The notes under the pieces are model-generated. The model saw only the letters and a program-made list of their open reading frames with translations, did not search any database and was not told the DNA's origin. 58,742 bases of DNA from JAFGTX01 sp942492225 (GTDB lineage Bacteria > Bacillota > Clostridia > Peptostreptococcales > Acidaminobacteraceae). The position numbers and the translations under genes are program-made. The stretch spans positions 1 through 58,742 of the forward strand of contig CALODS010000051.1 in the NCBI GenBank assembly GCA_942492225.1. The letters run 5' to 3'. Numbering within the stretch: the stretch's first letter is position 1; each line of letters starts with the position of its first letter. Below, one piece after another: positions 1 to 8,158 of this stretch.

Positions 1-454
1 TTTCATCCATCGTCGTTACACTTGCCGCAATATTCACATAGGTTATGGACGCTAATTCCTCAATCAATTCAAAATCACGTAAGGGCAAAACTGATTTTGT
101 GGATATAATCGCTGGTGTTTTATATTTAATCAGTAACTTAAGCACTTCTGGCATCAATTCATATTTTTTTTCAGCGGGTTGATAACAATCTGTTACACCA
201 CCAATATTAATAATCTCTCTGTTCCACGAAGATTTTTTTAATTCTGATTCTAAAACATCTACAATATTTGTCTTAACATGTATATCTGAGTAAAAATTAT
301 GAGTGTCCAAATGCTGATGTGTATACAAAGCATAACAATAGCGACACCCATGTTGACATCCTTTGTAAACATTTAAATCCCAACCATAGGGCATTTTTCT
401 TTTCAATTTATTAAGTGCACTCTTAGCACATATTTCGTGATATCTAACGCTCAT
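1..454 (-). CDS. SPL-family radical SAM protein, 5' part only
   Basis: The reverse strand is open from an ATG at 454 to the window edge (151 codons), so only the N-terminus is present. The start follows GAAGGA at a good distance. Residues about 33-41 read CQHGCRYCY, the C-x3-C-x2-C iron-sulfur motif of radical SAM enzymes, preceded by an MPYGWDLNVYKG segment typical of the spore-photoproduct-lyase-like (Rv2578c-type) family. The usual KSVLPLRDFELI-type strand that follows is also present. Members bind a 4Fe-4S cluster and S-adenosylmethionine; substrates of most are unknown. It diverges from the DJ-1 gene. Genuine spore photoproduct lyase is less likely, but the missing C-terminus prevents a firm exclusion. 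Confidence 0.8.
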   Translation of the reverse strand, partial: MSVRYHEICAKSALNKLKRKMPYGWDLNVYKGCQHGCRYCYALYTHQHLDTHNFYSDIHVKTNIVDVLESELKKSSWNREIINIGGVTDCYQPAEKKYELMPEVLKLLIKYKTPAIISTKSVLPLRDFELIEELASITYVNIAASVTTMDE

Positions 455-641
455 TCGTTCCTTCTTTCTTAACGACATAACACTGACAGGTTTGATTTTT
501 GATTTATAACAAGTATAACAAAGTAATAAAAGAGATAACATGTCAAATTTGTATTTTGACGAAGAAACACTATAAACTATCCAAGAACGATGATATTGAG
601 GTATAATAAACCCATACTAATGTATTTTTAAGGAGCGTAAT

Positions 642-1238
642 ATGAGTAAAATTCTTGTTTATTTATACGATGGCATGGCAGATTTTGAAATAACTTTTCT
701 AACTCATCTTCTCGGAGGTGATGCAGGAAAAGAACTTATCACAATGGGACTAACAACAAATATTATTGTTAGTAAAGCAGGATTACAGTACATCCCGCAC
801 ACAACAATTGATGCTGTATTTAATAATTATGACGATAATGATTATGAAGGCATTATTATACCTGGTGGTTGGTATAAAGAAGTATCAAATAGCCTTATAA
901 AACTACTTTATCGACTGCATGATGATAAAAAATTATTGGCCGCTATTTGTGCTGGACCAAGATTTCTTGCCAAAGCAGATATCTTAAAAGAGGTAAAGTA
1001 TACAACGTCTGTTACTGAATGGACAGATGCACATAAAGATTATTTTGAAGAGAACGATCCATTTCCAAGATACAATTATACAGGCGATCGCGTGACTACG
1101 GACAAGAACGTTATCACTGCCATTGGTGTTGCTTTTGTCGATTTTGCTGTTGCAGTTTCCGACTACTTAAAACTATTTAGCACCATTGATGAAAAAGATG
1201 AATTTGTTGATCTTATTAAAGGCACATCTCCATTTTAA
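642..1238 (+). CDS. DJ-1/PfpI family protein
   Basis: A 198-residue cytoplasmic protein with the DJ-1/PfpI glutamine-amidotransferase-like fold. The nucleophile elbow AAICAGP places the reactive cysteine at Cys103, and the conserved acidic partner is in the DGMADFE segment (Glu16). An IIIPGGW turn follows the second strand. Family members act as glyoxalases/deglycases, proteases or redox-sensing chaperones; which applies here cannot be told. The start has AAGGAGCG seven bases upstream. It stands alone between a divergent radical SAM gene and a convergent ferredoxin gene. Confidence 0.88.
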   Translation: MSKILVYLYDGMADFEITFLTHLLGGDAGKELITMGLTTNIIVSKAGLQYIPHTTIDAVFNNYDDNDYEGIIIPGGWYKEVSNSLIKLLYRLHDDKKLLAAICAGPRFLAKADILKEVKYTTSVTEWTDAHKDYFEENDPFPRYNYTGDRVTTDKNVITAIGVAFVDFAVAVSDYLKLFSTIDEKDEFVDLIKGTSPF

Positions 1239-1265
1239 AAAATATTAATCGTTTGCGTTAAATGC

Positions 1266-1293
1266 ACACCCCTCTTTAGATATGGGGGGGTGT
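1266..1293. terminator. hairpin between convergent genes
   Basis: ACACCCC at 1266-1272 pairs with GGGGTGT at 1287-1293. It sits between the stop codons of the DJ-1 gene and the oppositely transcribed polyferredoxin gene. No long T-run follows on either strand, so termination strength is uncertain. Confidence 0.5.
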
Positions 1294-1311
1294 TATCTTA
1301 CAATAAAAATT

Positions 1312-2820
1312 TTATTCTAATGAATTATCAATAATTTCTTGTAATTCTGTTTTCACTAGGCTAAAATCAATTTGATTCTCTGTACAATAATCTCTTACAG
1401 ACATGAGTTTATTAGGTAGATCATCACCAATCACACCTTCAATGGATTCTACTGTGATTCCCCACTCCAATAATTGATTAAATGTCGTTTGCCCACTCAT
1501 CTTTATTTCTTCTTCATCAACATCATCTTCAATCATTGTGCTACTTGTAAGATCAACTGAGTGTGTTTCTAAATATCCTAATTGTGCCTCTGATAATTTG
1601 TTTTCAGCCTTCAATATTTCTATTGCAGATTTAGGCAAATAATCACCTGATGTTTCATAATCATAAGGACTCTCTGTATAGAATGCAACGAAAAGTTTTA
1701 CAGAACCATTTCCTATTTCTATATCTTCTTCAAAGTGATATCTCAACTCTAAGTCTTTATTTTTTATTGTATTCAGTGACTCTTCCTCAATTTCAAAGGC
1801 CTCACCTAATATCTCTAAAGGTATATTAAATGCTTCAGAAACATCTATAAAACCGTATGAACCTCGTATATCAGCAGGATCATAATTCCCATCAGCTAGT
1901 GTTTGTGGTACTTTAGAACTTTCAGTCGCAAAATTTCCAGTTACACTTGCAATAGAAACGCCCATTACCATTACTATTACAATGATGCCGCCTATCGTTT
2001 TTATACCAATCGTCTTCTTAGATGAAATCGTTTCAAGCTGTACCGTTTTGGATTCTGGGCAGTTTCGCTCTGACGTACATTCCATACAACTAATACAATG
2101 AGTATCCGTGACAATTTCTTTCTTATGAATATCTATTGCCATAGGACATTTGGACGTACACAATTGACAAGATATACAAGTTGATTCTTGTCGTTTTAAT
2201 TTAAATAACCGAAACTTATTTGTAAATCCAAGTAATGCACCAAAAGGACACATATACCGACACCAAGCACGTTCAATAAATAGATTAACAACCAAAACAA
2301 CCATTAAAACAAGACCACTTGTTAAGATAAAGTCTGGTGTCCAAAAATTAAATAACGCATAATAAGGATCTATATTAGCGAACATCAACTCACCTACTTG
2401 AGCTGTTTTTATAACAACCAAAATTAATACAATCACTCTAAAATATTTAAAATACTTATCTAGCTTCTTTGGTAATTTCTTTTGTTTAGCGCCTAATTTT
2501 TTTGCTAATTTATTAAACCATTCTTGAATTGATCCCAAAGGACACATCCAACCACAAAAAACTGGACCAAATAGAAGACTCAGTAATAGCACTAAATATA
2601 ACAAAATAAGTGATGCACTATGTACTTTCTTTACAAATGTTCCCGTTGTAAGCAGTTGATAAATCCCAGCAACACTACCGAATGGACAAATCGCATGCAA
2701 AGATGCTGCGCCAATAAAAGGTAAAGACTGTCCATTTTCTACGAGATAGTGATTGACTGATATTAAGGCAACCAATACAAAAAATCCAATTTGAACCCCT
2801 CTTCTTATGTATTTTTTCAT
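1312..2820 (-). CDS. NapH-like membrane polyferredoxin (4Fe-4S binding protein)
   Basis: A 502-residue membrane protein. The N-terminal 290 residues hold several membrane segments with three C-P pairs facing the membrane border (Cys45-Pro, CGWMCP at 89-94, CRYMCP at 187-192), as in NapH/NosR/CcoG-type electron-transfer proteins. Two 4Fe-4S motifs follow: Cys215/218/221/225 and Cys242/245/248/254. After a further membrane segment near 272-292 lies an extracytoplasmic tail of about 200 residues with short repeated helical units (SYGFIDVSEAFNIPLEILG; TTFNQLLEWGITVESIEGVIG; VRDYCTENQIDF). It probably passes electrons across the membrane; the partner is not encoded nearby. AAGGAGG precedes the start. 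Confidence 0.8.
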   Translation of the reverse strand: MKKYIRRGVQIGFFVLVALISVNHYLVENGQSLPFIGAASLHAICPFGSVAGIYQLLTTGTFVKKVHSASLILLYLVLLLSLLFGPVFCGWMCPLGSIQEWFNKLAKKLGAKQKKLPKKLDKYFKYFRVIVLILVVIKTAQVGELMFANIDPYYALFNFWTPDFILTSGLVLMVVLVVNLFIERAWCRYMCPFGALLGFTNKFRLFKLKRQESTCISCQLCTSKCPMAIDIHKKEIVTDTHCISCMECTSERNCPESKTVQLETISSKKTIGIKTIGGIIVIVMVMGVSIASVTGNFATESSKVPQTLADGNYDPADIRGSYGFIDVSEAFNIPLEILGEAFEIEEESLNTIKNKDLELRYHFEEDIEIGNGSVKLFVAFYTESPYDYETSGDYLPKSAIEILKAENKLSEAQLGYLETHSVDLTSSTMIEDDVDEEEIKMSGQTTFNQLLEWGITVESIEGVIGDDLPNKLMSVRDYCTENQIDFSLVKTELQEIIDNSLE

Positions 2821-2888
2821 TTTTAATACCTCCTTCCATTACTATACCCCTTAATTGTGACAAGTATGTGGCATGCTATAATTAAAAT

Positions 2889-2917
2889 CTAAAAACGGGC
2901 CCCATAGCGAGACCCGT
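2889..2917 (-). terminator. terminator of proBA
   Basis: On the reverse strand ACGGG (2917-2913) pairs with CCCGT (2899-2895), followed by a five-T run at 2894-2890. It lies 50 bases beyond the proA stop codon. A second small hairpin, CTTGGA/TCCAAG, lies at about 2935-2949. Confidence 0.7.
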
Positions 2918-2966
2918 ATTTTAACCGCAATACCCTTGGAGGAATCCAAGCAAATTCATCTTTCTA

Positions 2967-4223
2967 TTATTTAAGTTGACCATCACCAAAAATAATATAC
3001 TTTGTTGTTGTTAATTCTTTAAGTCCCATAGGACCTCTTGCATGTAATTTTTGTGTGCTAATGCCAATTTCTGCGCCAAATCCAAATTCTGCACCATCAG
3101 TAAATCTTGTTGAAGCATTCACATAGACTGCTGCCGCATCTACTTCTTGATGAAATTGCTGTGACTTGTTATAGCTTGTCGTTATTATGGCTTCAGAATG
3201 ACCTGAACCATAGTGATTGATATGCGATATAGCATCATCAATACCATTCACTATTTTGATTGCCAGTATATAATCTAAAAATTCTTCAAGATAATCCGAT
3301 TCCCTTGCTTCATCAACGGTAACATTATATTTTTTAAGAAGATTCACTGTTTCTTTACATCCTCTAATTTCTACTGGAAATGCCATTAGCGGCTTAGCAA
3401 CCTTTGGTAAAAATTCTTCAGCAATAGAAGCATCTATCAGTAGTGTTTCCGCAGCATTACAAACGCCTGGACGACTTGTCTTTGCGTTCATTACGATATC
3501 TATGGCCATTTGTTGATCACTTTCACCATCTACATAAATATGACAATTACCAACACCCGTTTCTATAACCGGTACTGTTGCATTCTTTACAACCGCCTGA
3601 ATAAGACCTGCACCACCACGAGGAATAAGTACATCAATATAATCATTTAATTTCATCATTGCCGTTGCTGTTTCTCTACTTGTATCTTCTAACAACTGTA
3701 TAGAACCTTCAGGAAAACCTGCTTTTTCAAGCGCTTCTGTCATAACTTTTCCTAAAGCAAGGTTAGAATGGATTGCTTCACTCCCCCCTCTTAGAATGAC
3801 AGCGTTACCGGTTTTAAGGCAAAGCGCCGCTGCATCTACGGTTACATTTGGTCTTGATTCATAAATAATACCTATAACGCCTAGTGGAACACGTTTTTTT
3901 CCAATTGTCATGTTGTTAGGACGTTTCCACATCCCCATTACTTCTCCAACAGGATCTTCTAATGTGATAATATCTAATACAGCATCTGCAATATCATTTA
4001 TCCGCTCTTCTGTTAACTTCAATCTATCCAGTAAAGCTTCAGGAATCCCTGCTTCAATCGCTTTATCTAAATCCTTTTTATTCTGACCAACGATTGTCTT
4101 TGCATGTTCTCTTAAACCCTCTGAAATAAACTTTAATGCGTTATTTTTTTCCTTTGTTGTTGTGTTGGCCAATTTGTAGGTTGCTTTTTTCGCTAATTCT
4201 CCTAATTCAATGAGTGTTTTCAT
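2967..4223 (-). CDS. proA: glutamate-5-semialdehyde dehydrogenase (gamma-glutamyl phosphate reductase)
   Basis: A 418-residue protein of normal ProA length. It reduces L-glutamyl 5-phosphate to glutamate 5-semialdehyde with NADPH, the second step of proline synthesis. The family signature around the catalytic cysteine is clear (KTSRPGVCNAAETLL, Cys256), as are LGVIGIIYESRPNVTVDAA and the C-terminal FGAEIGISTQKLHARGPMGL. The ATG directly follows the TAA of proB and its Shine-Dalgarno AAGGAGG lies inside the last proB codons, so the two genes must be translationally coupled. This is a two-gene proline operon. Confidence 0.97.
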   Translation of the reverse strand: MKTLIELGELAKKATYKLANTTTKEKNNALKFISEGLREHAKTIVGQNKKDLDKAIEAGIPEALLDRLKLTEERINDIADAVLDIITLEDPVGEVMGMWKRPNNMTIGKKRVPLGVIGIIYESRPNVTVDAAALCLKTGNAVILRGGSEAIHSNLALGKVMTEALEKAGFPEGSIQLLEDTSRETATAMMKLNDYIDVLIPRGGAGLIQAVVKNATVPVIETGVGNCHIYVDGESDQQMAIDIVMNAKTSRPGVCNAAETLLIDASIAEEFLPKVAKPLMAFPVEIRGCKETVNLLKKYNVTVDEARESDYLEEFLDYILAIKIVNGIDDAISHINHYGSGHSEAIITTSYNKSQQFHQEVDAAAVYVNASTRFTDGAEFGFGAEIGISTQKLHARGPMGLKELTTTKYIIFGDGQLK

Positions 4224-5057
4224 TTAGTCCTCCTTGCCATAAGACACATCTTTTCCAGATCTTACAAATACCGTTCCAATATGCTTACCATCCAATATAT
4301 CGTAAAGTATTTTAGGCTTTTCACCAGAGGTTATAATCATGTTAACGCCTGCTTTATTAGCAATTTCAGCTGATGATAATTTACTCTGCATCCCACCAGT
4401 ACCTCGACTTGTTCCTGAACCACCTGCTATATTTTTAATCTCATCAGTTATACATTCGACGACAGGGATGAGTTTTGCATATTTATCTTCTCGAGGATCC
4501 GCTGTGTATAAGCCATCAATATCCGAAAGGTTAACCAACAAATCCGCGCCAACTATATCAGATACAATGGCGGCTAATGTATCATTTTCACCAAAAGTAC
4601 ATTCTATTTCTTCCGTTGCAACAGTATCATTCTCATTGACTACTGGTAGAGCTCCAACTTTCAACAGTGTTTCAAACGTATTTTTTGCATTTTCTCTCTT
4701 TCTAGGATGCTCAACAACATCCCTTGTCAATAATATTTGTCCTACTGCATAGTGATAATCAGACAATAATTTACTGTAAAGATGCATCAGTTCACATTGT
4801 CCAACAGCTGCACATGCTTGCTTGCCTGCCATACTCTCGGGTTTTGTTCTTAACCCCATTTTACTCACACCAACGCCTATCGCACCGGAACTTACAAGGA
4901 TTACATCTCTTTGTTGATTCTTAAAATCTGCAATTACACGAACTAATTCTTCAATACGTCTTAAATTCAACTTGCCATTATCATGCGTCAAAGTGGATGT
5001 GCCTACTTTGATGACAATACGTTTTGAAGCCTTAATTTCTTCTAACAATTCATTCAT
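4224..5057 (-). CDS. proB: glutamate 5-kinase, short form without PUA domain
   Basis: A 277-residue amino-acid-kinase-fold enzyme that phosphorylates glutamate to start proline synthesis. Visible signatures are IVIKVGTSTL at the N-terminus, LVSSGAIGVG, LPVVNENDTVA, DIDGLYTADPRED and GTGGMQSKLSSAEIA. The C-terminal PUA domain present in the roughly 367-residue enterobacterial enzyme is absent; short ProB proteins of this kind are known in Firmicutes. AAAGGAG lies upstream of the ATG. The upstream region carries two TGTATTCA repeats 21 bp apart that may be regulatory. Confidence 0.96.
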   Translation of the reverse strand: MNELLEEIKASKRIVIKVGTSTLTHDNGKLNLRRIEELVRVIADFKNQQRDVILVSSGAIGVGVSKMGLRTKPESMAGKQACAAVGQCELMHLYSKLLSDYHYAVGQILLTRDVVEHPRKRENAKNTFETLLKVGALPVVNENDTVATEEIECTFGENDTLAAIVSDIVGADLLVNLSDIDGLYTADPREDKYAKLIPVVECITDEIKNIAGGSGTSRGTGGMQSKLSSAEIANKAGVNMIITSGEKPKILYDILDGKHIGTVFVRSGKDVSYGKED

Positions 5058-5130
5058 TATTGTCTCCTTTCACTCATTTTTGATATATTGTTTCTATATT
5101 ATCACTTTTCTTATAATTTGCAAGATTGAG

Positions 5131-5159
5131 TGTATTCAGATATAAAAAAATTGTATTCA
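5131..5159. promoter_or_regulatory. paired TGTATTCA repeats upstream of proB (possible ARG-box-like operator)
   Basis: Identical octamers TGTATTCA occur at 5131-5138 and 5152-5159, 21 bp apart, about two helical turns, on the same face. On the proB strand they read TGAATACA, resembling the TGAATA half-site of ArgR/AhrC boxes. The right repeat overlaps the -35 of the divergent GNAT promoter. The assignment to ArgR is inference; no complete 18-bp ARG palindrome is present. Confidence 0.35.
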
Positions 5160-5179
5160 TCTTAGTAACTCGCTATACT
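5151..5179 (+). promoter_or_regulatory. sigma-A-type promoter of the GNAT gene
   Basis: TTGTAT (5151-5156), a 17-bp spacer and TATACT (5174-5179). The predicted transcript start is near 5186, just before the AAAGGAG ribosome-binding site. Confidence 0.55.
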
Positions 5180-5201
5180 GAAGATATAACTTTTAAAGGA
5201 G

Positions 5202-5702
5202 TTGAGACCAATTCATAAAATAATTCGTGCAAAGCATCAACACTTAGAAGAAATACTGTTTGTCCTCAATGAAGCAACCAGAGATTTACTTGAAAAAGGA
5301 CTCCAACAATGGGATTATCCTTGGAATAAGACTATTATTGATGATGAAATATTAGATAATCAAGCCTATGTGATTATAGATGAGGAAAAAGTCGTTGGCG
5401 TATTTTTTATTCGCACAATCGAAGGGGATGACTATCCAGCAATTATGAAAGATAATCACCTCTATTTATATCGAATTGCAGTAAGGCCAGATTACCAGCG
5501 TAGAGGCGTTGGACAAGAAATATGTGGTGCCGCTTTTAGCATTGCTAAAGAGGCCAATAAATCTATTTATTTAGATTGTTGGGAAGGTAATGAAAAACTA
5601 AAAAAATTCTATAGTGATTTCGGATTTGTATATTGTGGCGATTTTCCAGAAGATGATTATTGGATTAGTGTCTTTAAATTCGAACCCACACTGAATATGT
5701 AA
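5202..5702 (+). CDS. GNAT family N-acetyltransferase
   Basis: A protein of about 163-166 residues with the acetyl-CoA-binding motif A, YRIAVRPDYQRRGVGQEIC, and the following helix/strand ending in KKFYSDFGFVYCGDF. It transfers an acetyl group to an unknown amine. The start is unusual. The Shine-Dalgarno AAAGGAG (5195-5201) abuts the in-frame TTG at 5202, leaving no spacer, whereas an ATT at 5211 would have a 9-base spacer and give the usual GNAT N-terminus (IHKIIRAKHQHL). No ATG occurs before mid-protein. The coordinates use the TTG; the real start may be the ATT. Confidence 0.85.
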   Translation: MRPIHKIIRAKHQHLEEILFVLNEATRDLLEKGLQQWDYPWNKTIIDDEILDNQAYVIIDEEKVVGVFFIRTIEGDDYPAIMKDNHLYLYRIAVRPDYQRRGVGQEICGAAFSIAKEANKSIYLDCWEGNEKLKKFYSDFGFVYCGDFPEDDYWISVFKFEPTLNM

Positions 5703-5717
5703 GAGGATAACTATAAA

Positions 5718-5754
5718 AAGAACACAATCTAGATTATCTATAGACTGTGTTCTT
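5718..5754. terminator. bidirectional terminator, GNAT gene / aminotransferase gene
   Basis: AAGAACACA (5718-5726) pairs with TGTGTTCTT (5746-5754), with more pairing inside the loop. It lies between two convergent genes. Confidence 0.7.
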
Positions 5755-5776
5755 CTACAATATATACTTTATTAGC

Positions 5777-6901
5777 TTATAAATTATCTCTAATAAATTC
5801 AGAAATTTTTTCAAGTCCTATTTTGAATATTTTAGGTGAATATGCATAACCAATTCTTATGTACCCTTCCATATGCATTGCTGTACCCGGGACAAGCATA
5901 ACGCCCTTTTGTTCCAATAATTTAATGCAAAATTCTTCTGACGTCATAGGTAAATCGTATTTTATAAAAGCTGTAGTACCTGCTCTAGGTCTTATATAAG
6001 AAAGTTTAGCTTCATTCGCAATCCATTCATCTAATAGACTGATATTTTTATGAATAATTGCTCTGTTTCGTTTTAATATTTTTTCCTTATTTTCCATTGC
6101 GACTACTGCTAAGCGATCATCTATTTTTCCGACACTAATGGTATTGTAATCTCTTCGCCTGTTCACTTTTTCAATAAACTCAAGAGGTCCAACTACCCAT
6201 CCTAATCGTAAACCTGCTAATGAATAAGTCTTTGACATGCTTGACGTCGCAACGCCCTTTTCATATAAATCTACAATAGATGTTGTGTAGTACTCGCCCT
6301 CATGATTCAGTCCTCGATACACTTCATCACATAAGATATAAGCATCACAACTTCTTGCAATTTCAACAATCTTTTTTAGATAAGCTTCATCCATTAACGA
6401 ACCCGTTGGATTGTTTGGATTATTAATACAGATTAATTTAGTTTCTGGTTTAATCATTCTTTTTAAAGTTTCAACTGAGGGTAGAAAATCATCCTCTGGT
6501 CTTAGCTGTAATATAGACACATCAGCGCCATAAGCTTCAGGGATGGAATAATGTTGTTGATAAGTTGGTAACACAGAAATAACATGATCACCAGGTTCAA
6601 CCAAAGTAAATATTGACAATGCATTGCCACCAATTGCACCATGGGTAATGGTTACTCTATGAATATCATCAATGGTTGAATACAATTTACAAATATGATG
6701 TCTCAAAGCTTCTGATCCTTCAATATCGCCATAGTTTAGTTGCATTTCAAGTAATTCTTCTAAAATTTCTTCTTTCTTCCCTGATAATTCTAATAGTTCT
6801 TTTAGTGTTAGAGACTCTACACATGTTTCTGCTAAGTTATACGCACAATTATTTTCATACAAATTCATCCATATTTCTACACCAAAATCTTTTATTTTCA
6901 T
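5777..6901 (-). CDS. PLP-dependent aminotransferase, class I/II
   Basis: A 374-residue fold-type I aminotransferase. The PLP-binding lysine is Lys224 in SSMSKTYSLAGLRLGW; the NNPNNPTGSLMD segment (Asn and Pro-Thr-Gly contacts) and the CDEVYRGL aspartate that contacts the pyridine ring are in place. The substrate is unknown. It follows the ornithine-cyclodeaminase-family gene by 14 bases and has its own AGTGAGGA site, so the two form an operon. The likely combined role is interconversion or breakdown of an amino or imino acid, controlled by the divergent PucR regulator. A relative of capreomycidine-synthase-like transaminases is possible but not shown. Confidence 0.85.
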   Translation of the reverse strand: MKIKDFGVEIWMNLYENNCAYNLAETCVESLTLKELLELSGKKEEILEELLEMQLNYGDIEGSEALRHHICKLYSTIDDIHRVTITHGAIGGNALSIFTLVEPGDHVISVLPTYQQHYSIPEAYGADVSILQLRPEDDFLPSVETLKRMIKPETKLICINNPNNPTGSLMDEAYLKKIVEIARSCDAYILCDEVYRGLNHEGEYYTTSIVDLYEKGVATSSMSKTYSLAGLRLGWVVGPLEFIEKVNRRRDYNTISVGKIDDRLAVVAMENKEKILKRNRAIIHKNISLLDEWIANEAKLSYIRPRAGTTAFIKYDLPMTSEEFCIKLLEQKGVMLVPGTAMHMEGYIRIGYAYSPKIFKIGLEKISEFIRDNL

Positions 6902-6915
6902 CGTATGTCCTCACT

Positions 6916-7971
6916 TTATATATCCACTTCAACGCCTAAACCTTTTTCCTCTGCAATATCCAATACTAATTTAGAAGTTAGTAAATCTTGCAAAGCGATA
7001 CCAGTTGTATCAAAGATTGTAATCTCCTCACTATTTTGTCTTCCAACTGCGTTTCCAATCATAACGTCACCGATTTCAGCAATAATATCTTCTCTCTTAA
7101 TCGCACCAGACTTAATCGGAATTTCTGTTTCACCAACACTAATGGCCTGATCTATATCGTCAACATAAACGCGTCCTGCAGCGAAAATAGCTTCATGTAT
7201 TTCTTGTTTTCCGTCCATATCAGCACCAATACAACTAAAATGGGTTCCCGATTTTACCCATTCTCTTAGAATTATTGGTTTTCTCGATGGTGTTGCCGTC
7301 AAAATGATATCACTTTCTCCAGTTGCTTTTTCAATATCTTCAACTGTCTCGAACCTTACGTCAAATTTCTTTTTAATGTCTAAGTAGTCTTTAGACCCTT
7401 CAGCGTATTTTGATAAAAATTCATTTGCTAACTTACTCTTAATTGCTGTTACCAATTTATGCGCTTGTTCAATGTCCATAGGATCATAGATTTTTACTGT
7501 TTTAATATTGTCCATTGCAATTAATGTCGCTGCAATTGCAAAACTTGATATGTGTCCAGTCCCTACCATTAGTAATGTTTTTGAATCTTTTCTAGCAAAT
7601 ACTTTCGCACCAATCGCTGCCGCAGCCCCTGTTCTCATGCCCGTAATATGCGCTGCATTTAATAAGCCCAGTGGCGCACCTGTATTGCTATCAAAAACTA
7701 AAGTTGTTCCAATTAAAGCAGGCAAGTCATTTTGGGGATTATCCCCATACCAAGAGACAAGTTTTAAACCAAATATGTCAGCTTCTTTAAGATAACCCGA
7801 TTTTATATCCATATCTGCCACACCACGCTCAAATTCATGAAATACCATAGGAAACACTTCTGCACGCTTCTCAGCTTTTAGTTTGTAGACTTTTTCTATT
7901 CCTTCTATTACCTGTTTCATGTCTAATATTTCTTCTATGACCTCATGATTCAACACTTTAATTTTAAACAT
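6916..7971 (-). CDS. ornithine cyclodeaminase / mu-crystallin family protein
   Basis: A 351-residue NAD(P)-dependent enzyme. The conserved substrate-site lysine lies in GLKLVSWYGDNP, the Rossmann turn is VGTGHISSFAIAA, and AAHITGMRTGAAAAIGA and TATPSRKPI are family signatures. Members include ornithine cyclodeaminase (ornithine to proline), alanine dehydrogenase, ketimine reductase and imino-acid reductases; sequence alone does not decide. It carries GGAGG ahead of the ATG and is the first gene of the operon with the aminotransferase. Although proline genes lie 2 kb away, they are on a separate transcript. Confidence 0.85.
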   Translation of the reverse strand: MFKIKVLNHEVIEEILDMKQVIEGIEKVYKLKAEKRAEVFPMVFHEFERGVADMDIKSGYLKEADIFGLKLVSWYGDNPQNDLPALIGTTLVFDSNTGAPLGLLNAAHITGMRTGAAAAIGAKVFARKDSKTLLMVGTGHISSFAIAATLIAMDNIKTVKIYDPMDIEQAHKLVTAIKSKLANEFLSKYAEGSKDYLDIKKKFDVRFETVEDIEKATGESDIILTATPSRKPIILREWVKSGTHFSCIGADMDGKQEIHEAIFAAGRVYVDDIDQAISVGETEIPIKSGAIKREDIIAEIGDVMIGNAVGRQNSEEITIFDTTGIALQDLLTSKLVLDIAEEKGLGVEVDI

Positions 7972-8053
7972 ATAACGACCTCCGATTTTTAAATATTCTG
8001 ATGATTCTTAGTATAATATTATAGCTTTTATAATATTTTTTATATACTTATTC

Positions 8054-8071
8054 ATTGTGAAAAAACACAAT
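8054..8071. promoter_or_regulatory. palindromic operator in the PucR divergon
   Basis: ATTGTGAAAAAACACAAT is a perfect 18-bp inverted repeat (6-bp arms, 6-bp spacer). It lies between the pucR-type gene and the divergent cyclodeaminase-family gene, 15 bp upstream of the -35 of the regulator. It is the obvious candidate binding site for the regulator or for a global factor. Confidence 0.5.
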
Positions 8072-8085
8072 ATTGCGAACCTTGT

Positions 8086-8115
8086 TTGTGATTATTTAAA
8101 TACATATGATATAAT
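8086..8115 (+). promoter_or_regulatory. promoter of the PucR-family gene
   Basis: TTGTGA (8086-8091), an 18-bp spacer and a consensus TATAAT (8110-8115). Confidence 0.6.
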
Positions 8116-8158
8116 GCCATAAAAGTGGTGTATATATATCAATAGAGGAGCTGAGACT

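Noticed and set aside
4339..4752. 137-codon open frame opposite proB
   Set aside because: Antisense shadow of a gene with strong family identity; Ser/Thr/Pro-rich product is the usual by-product.
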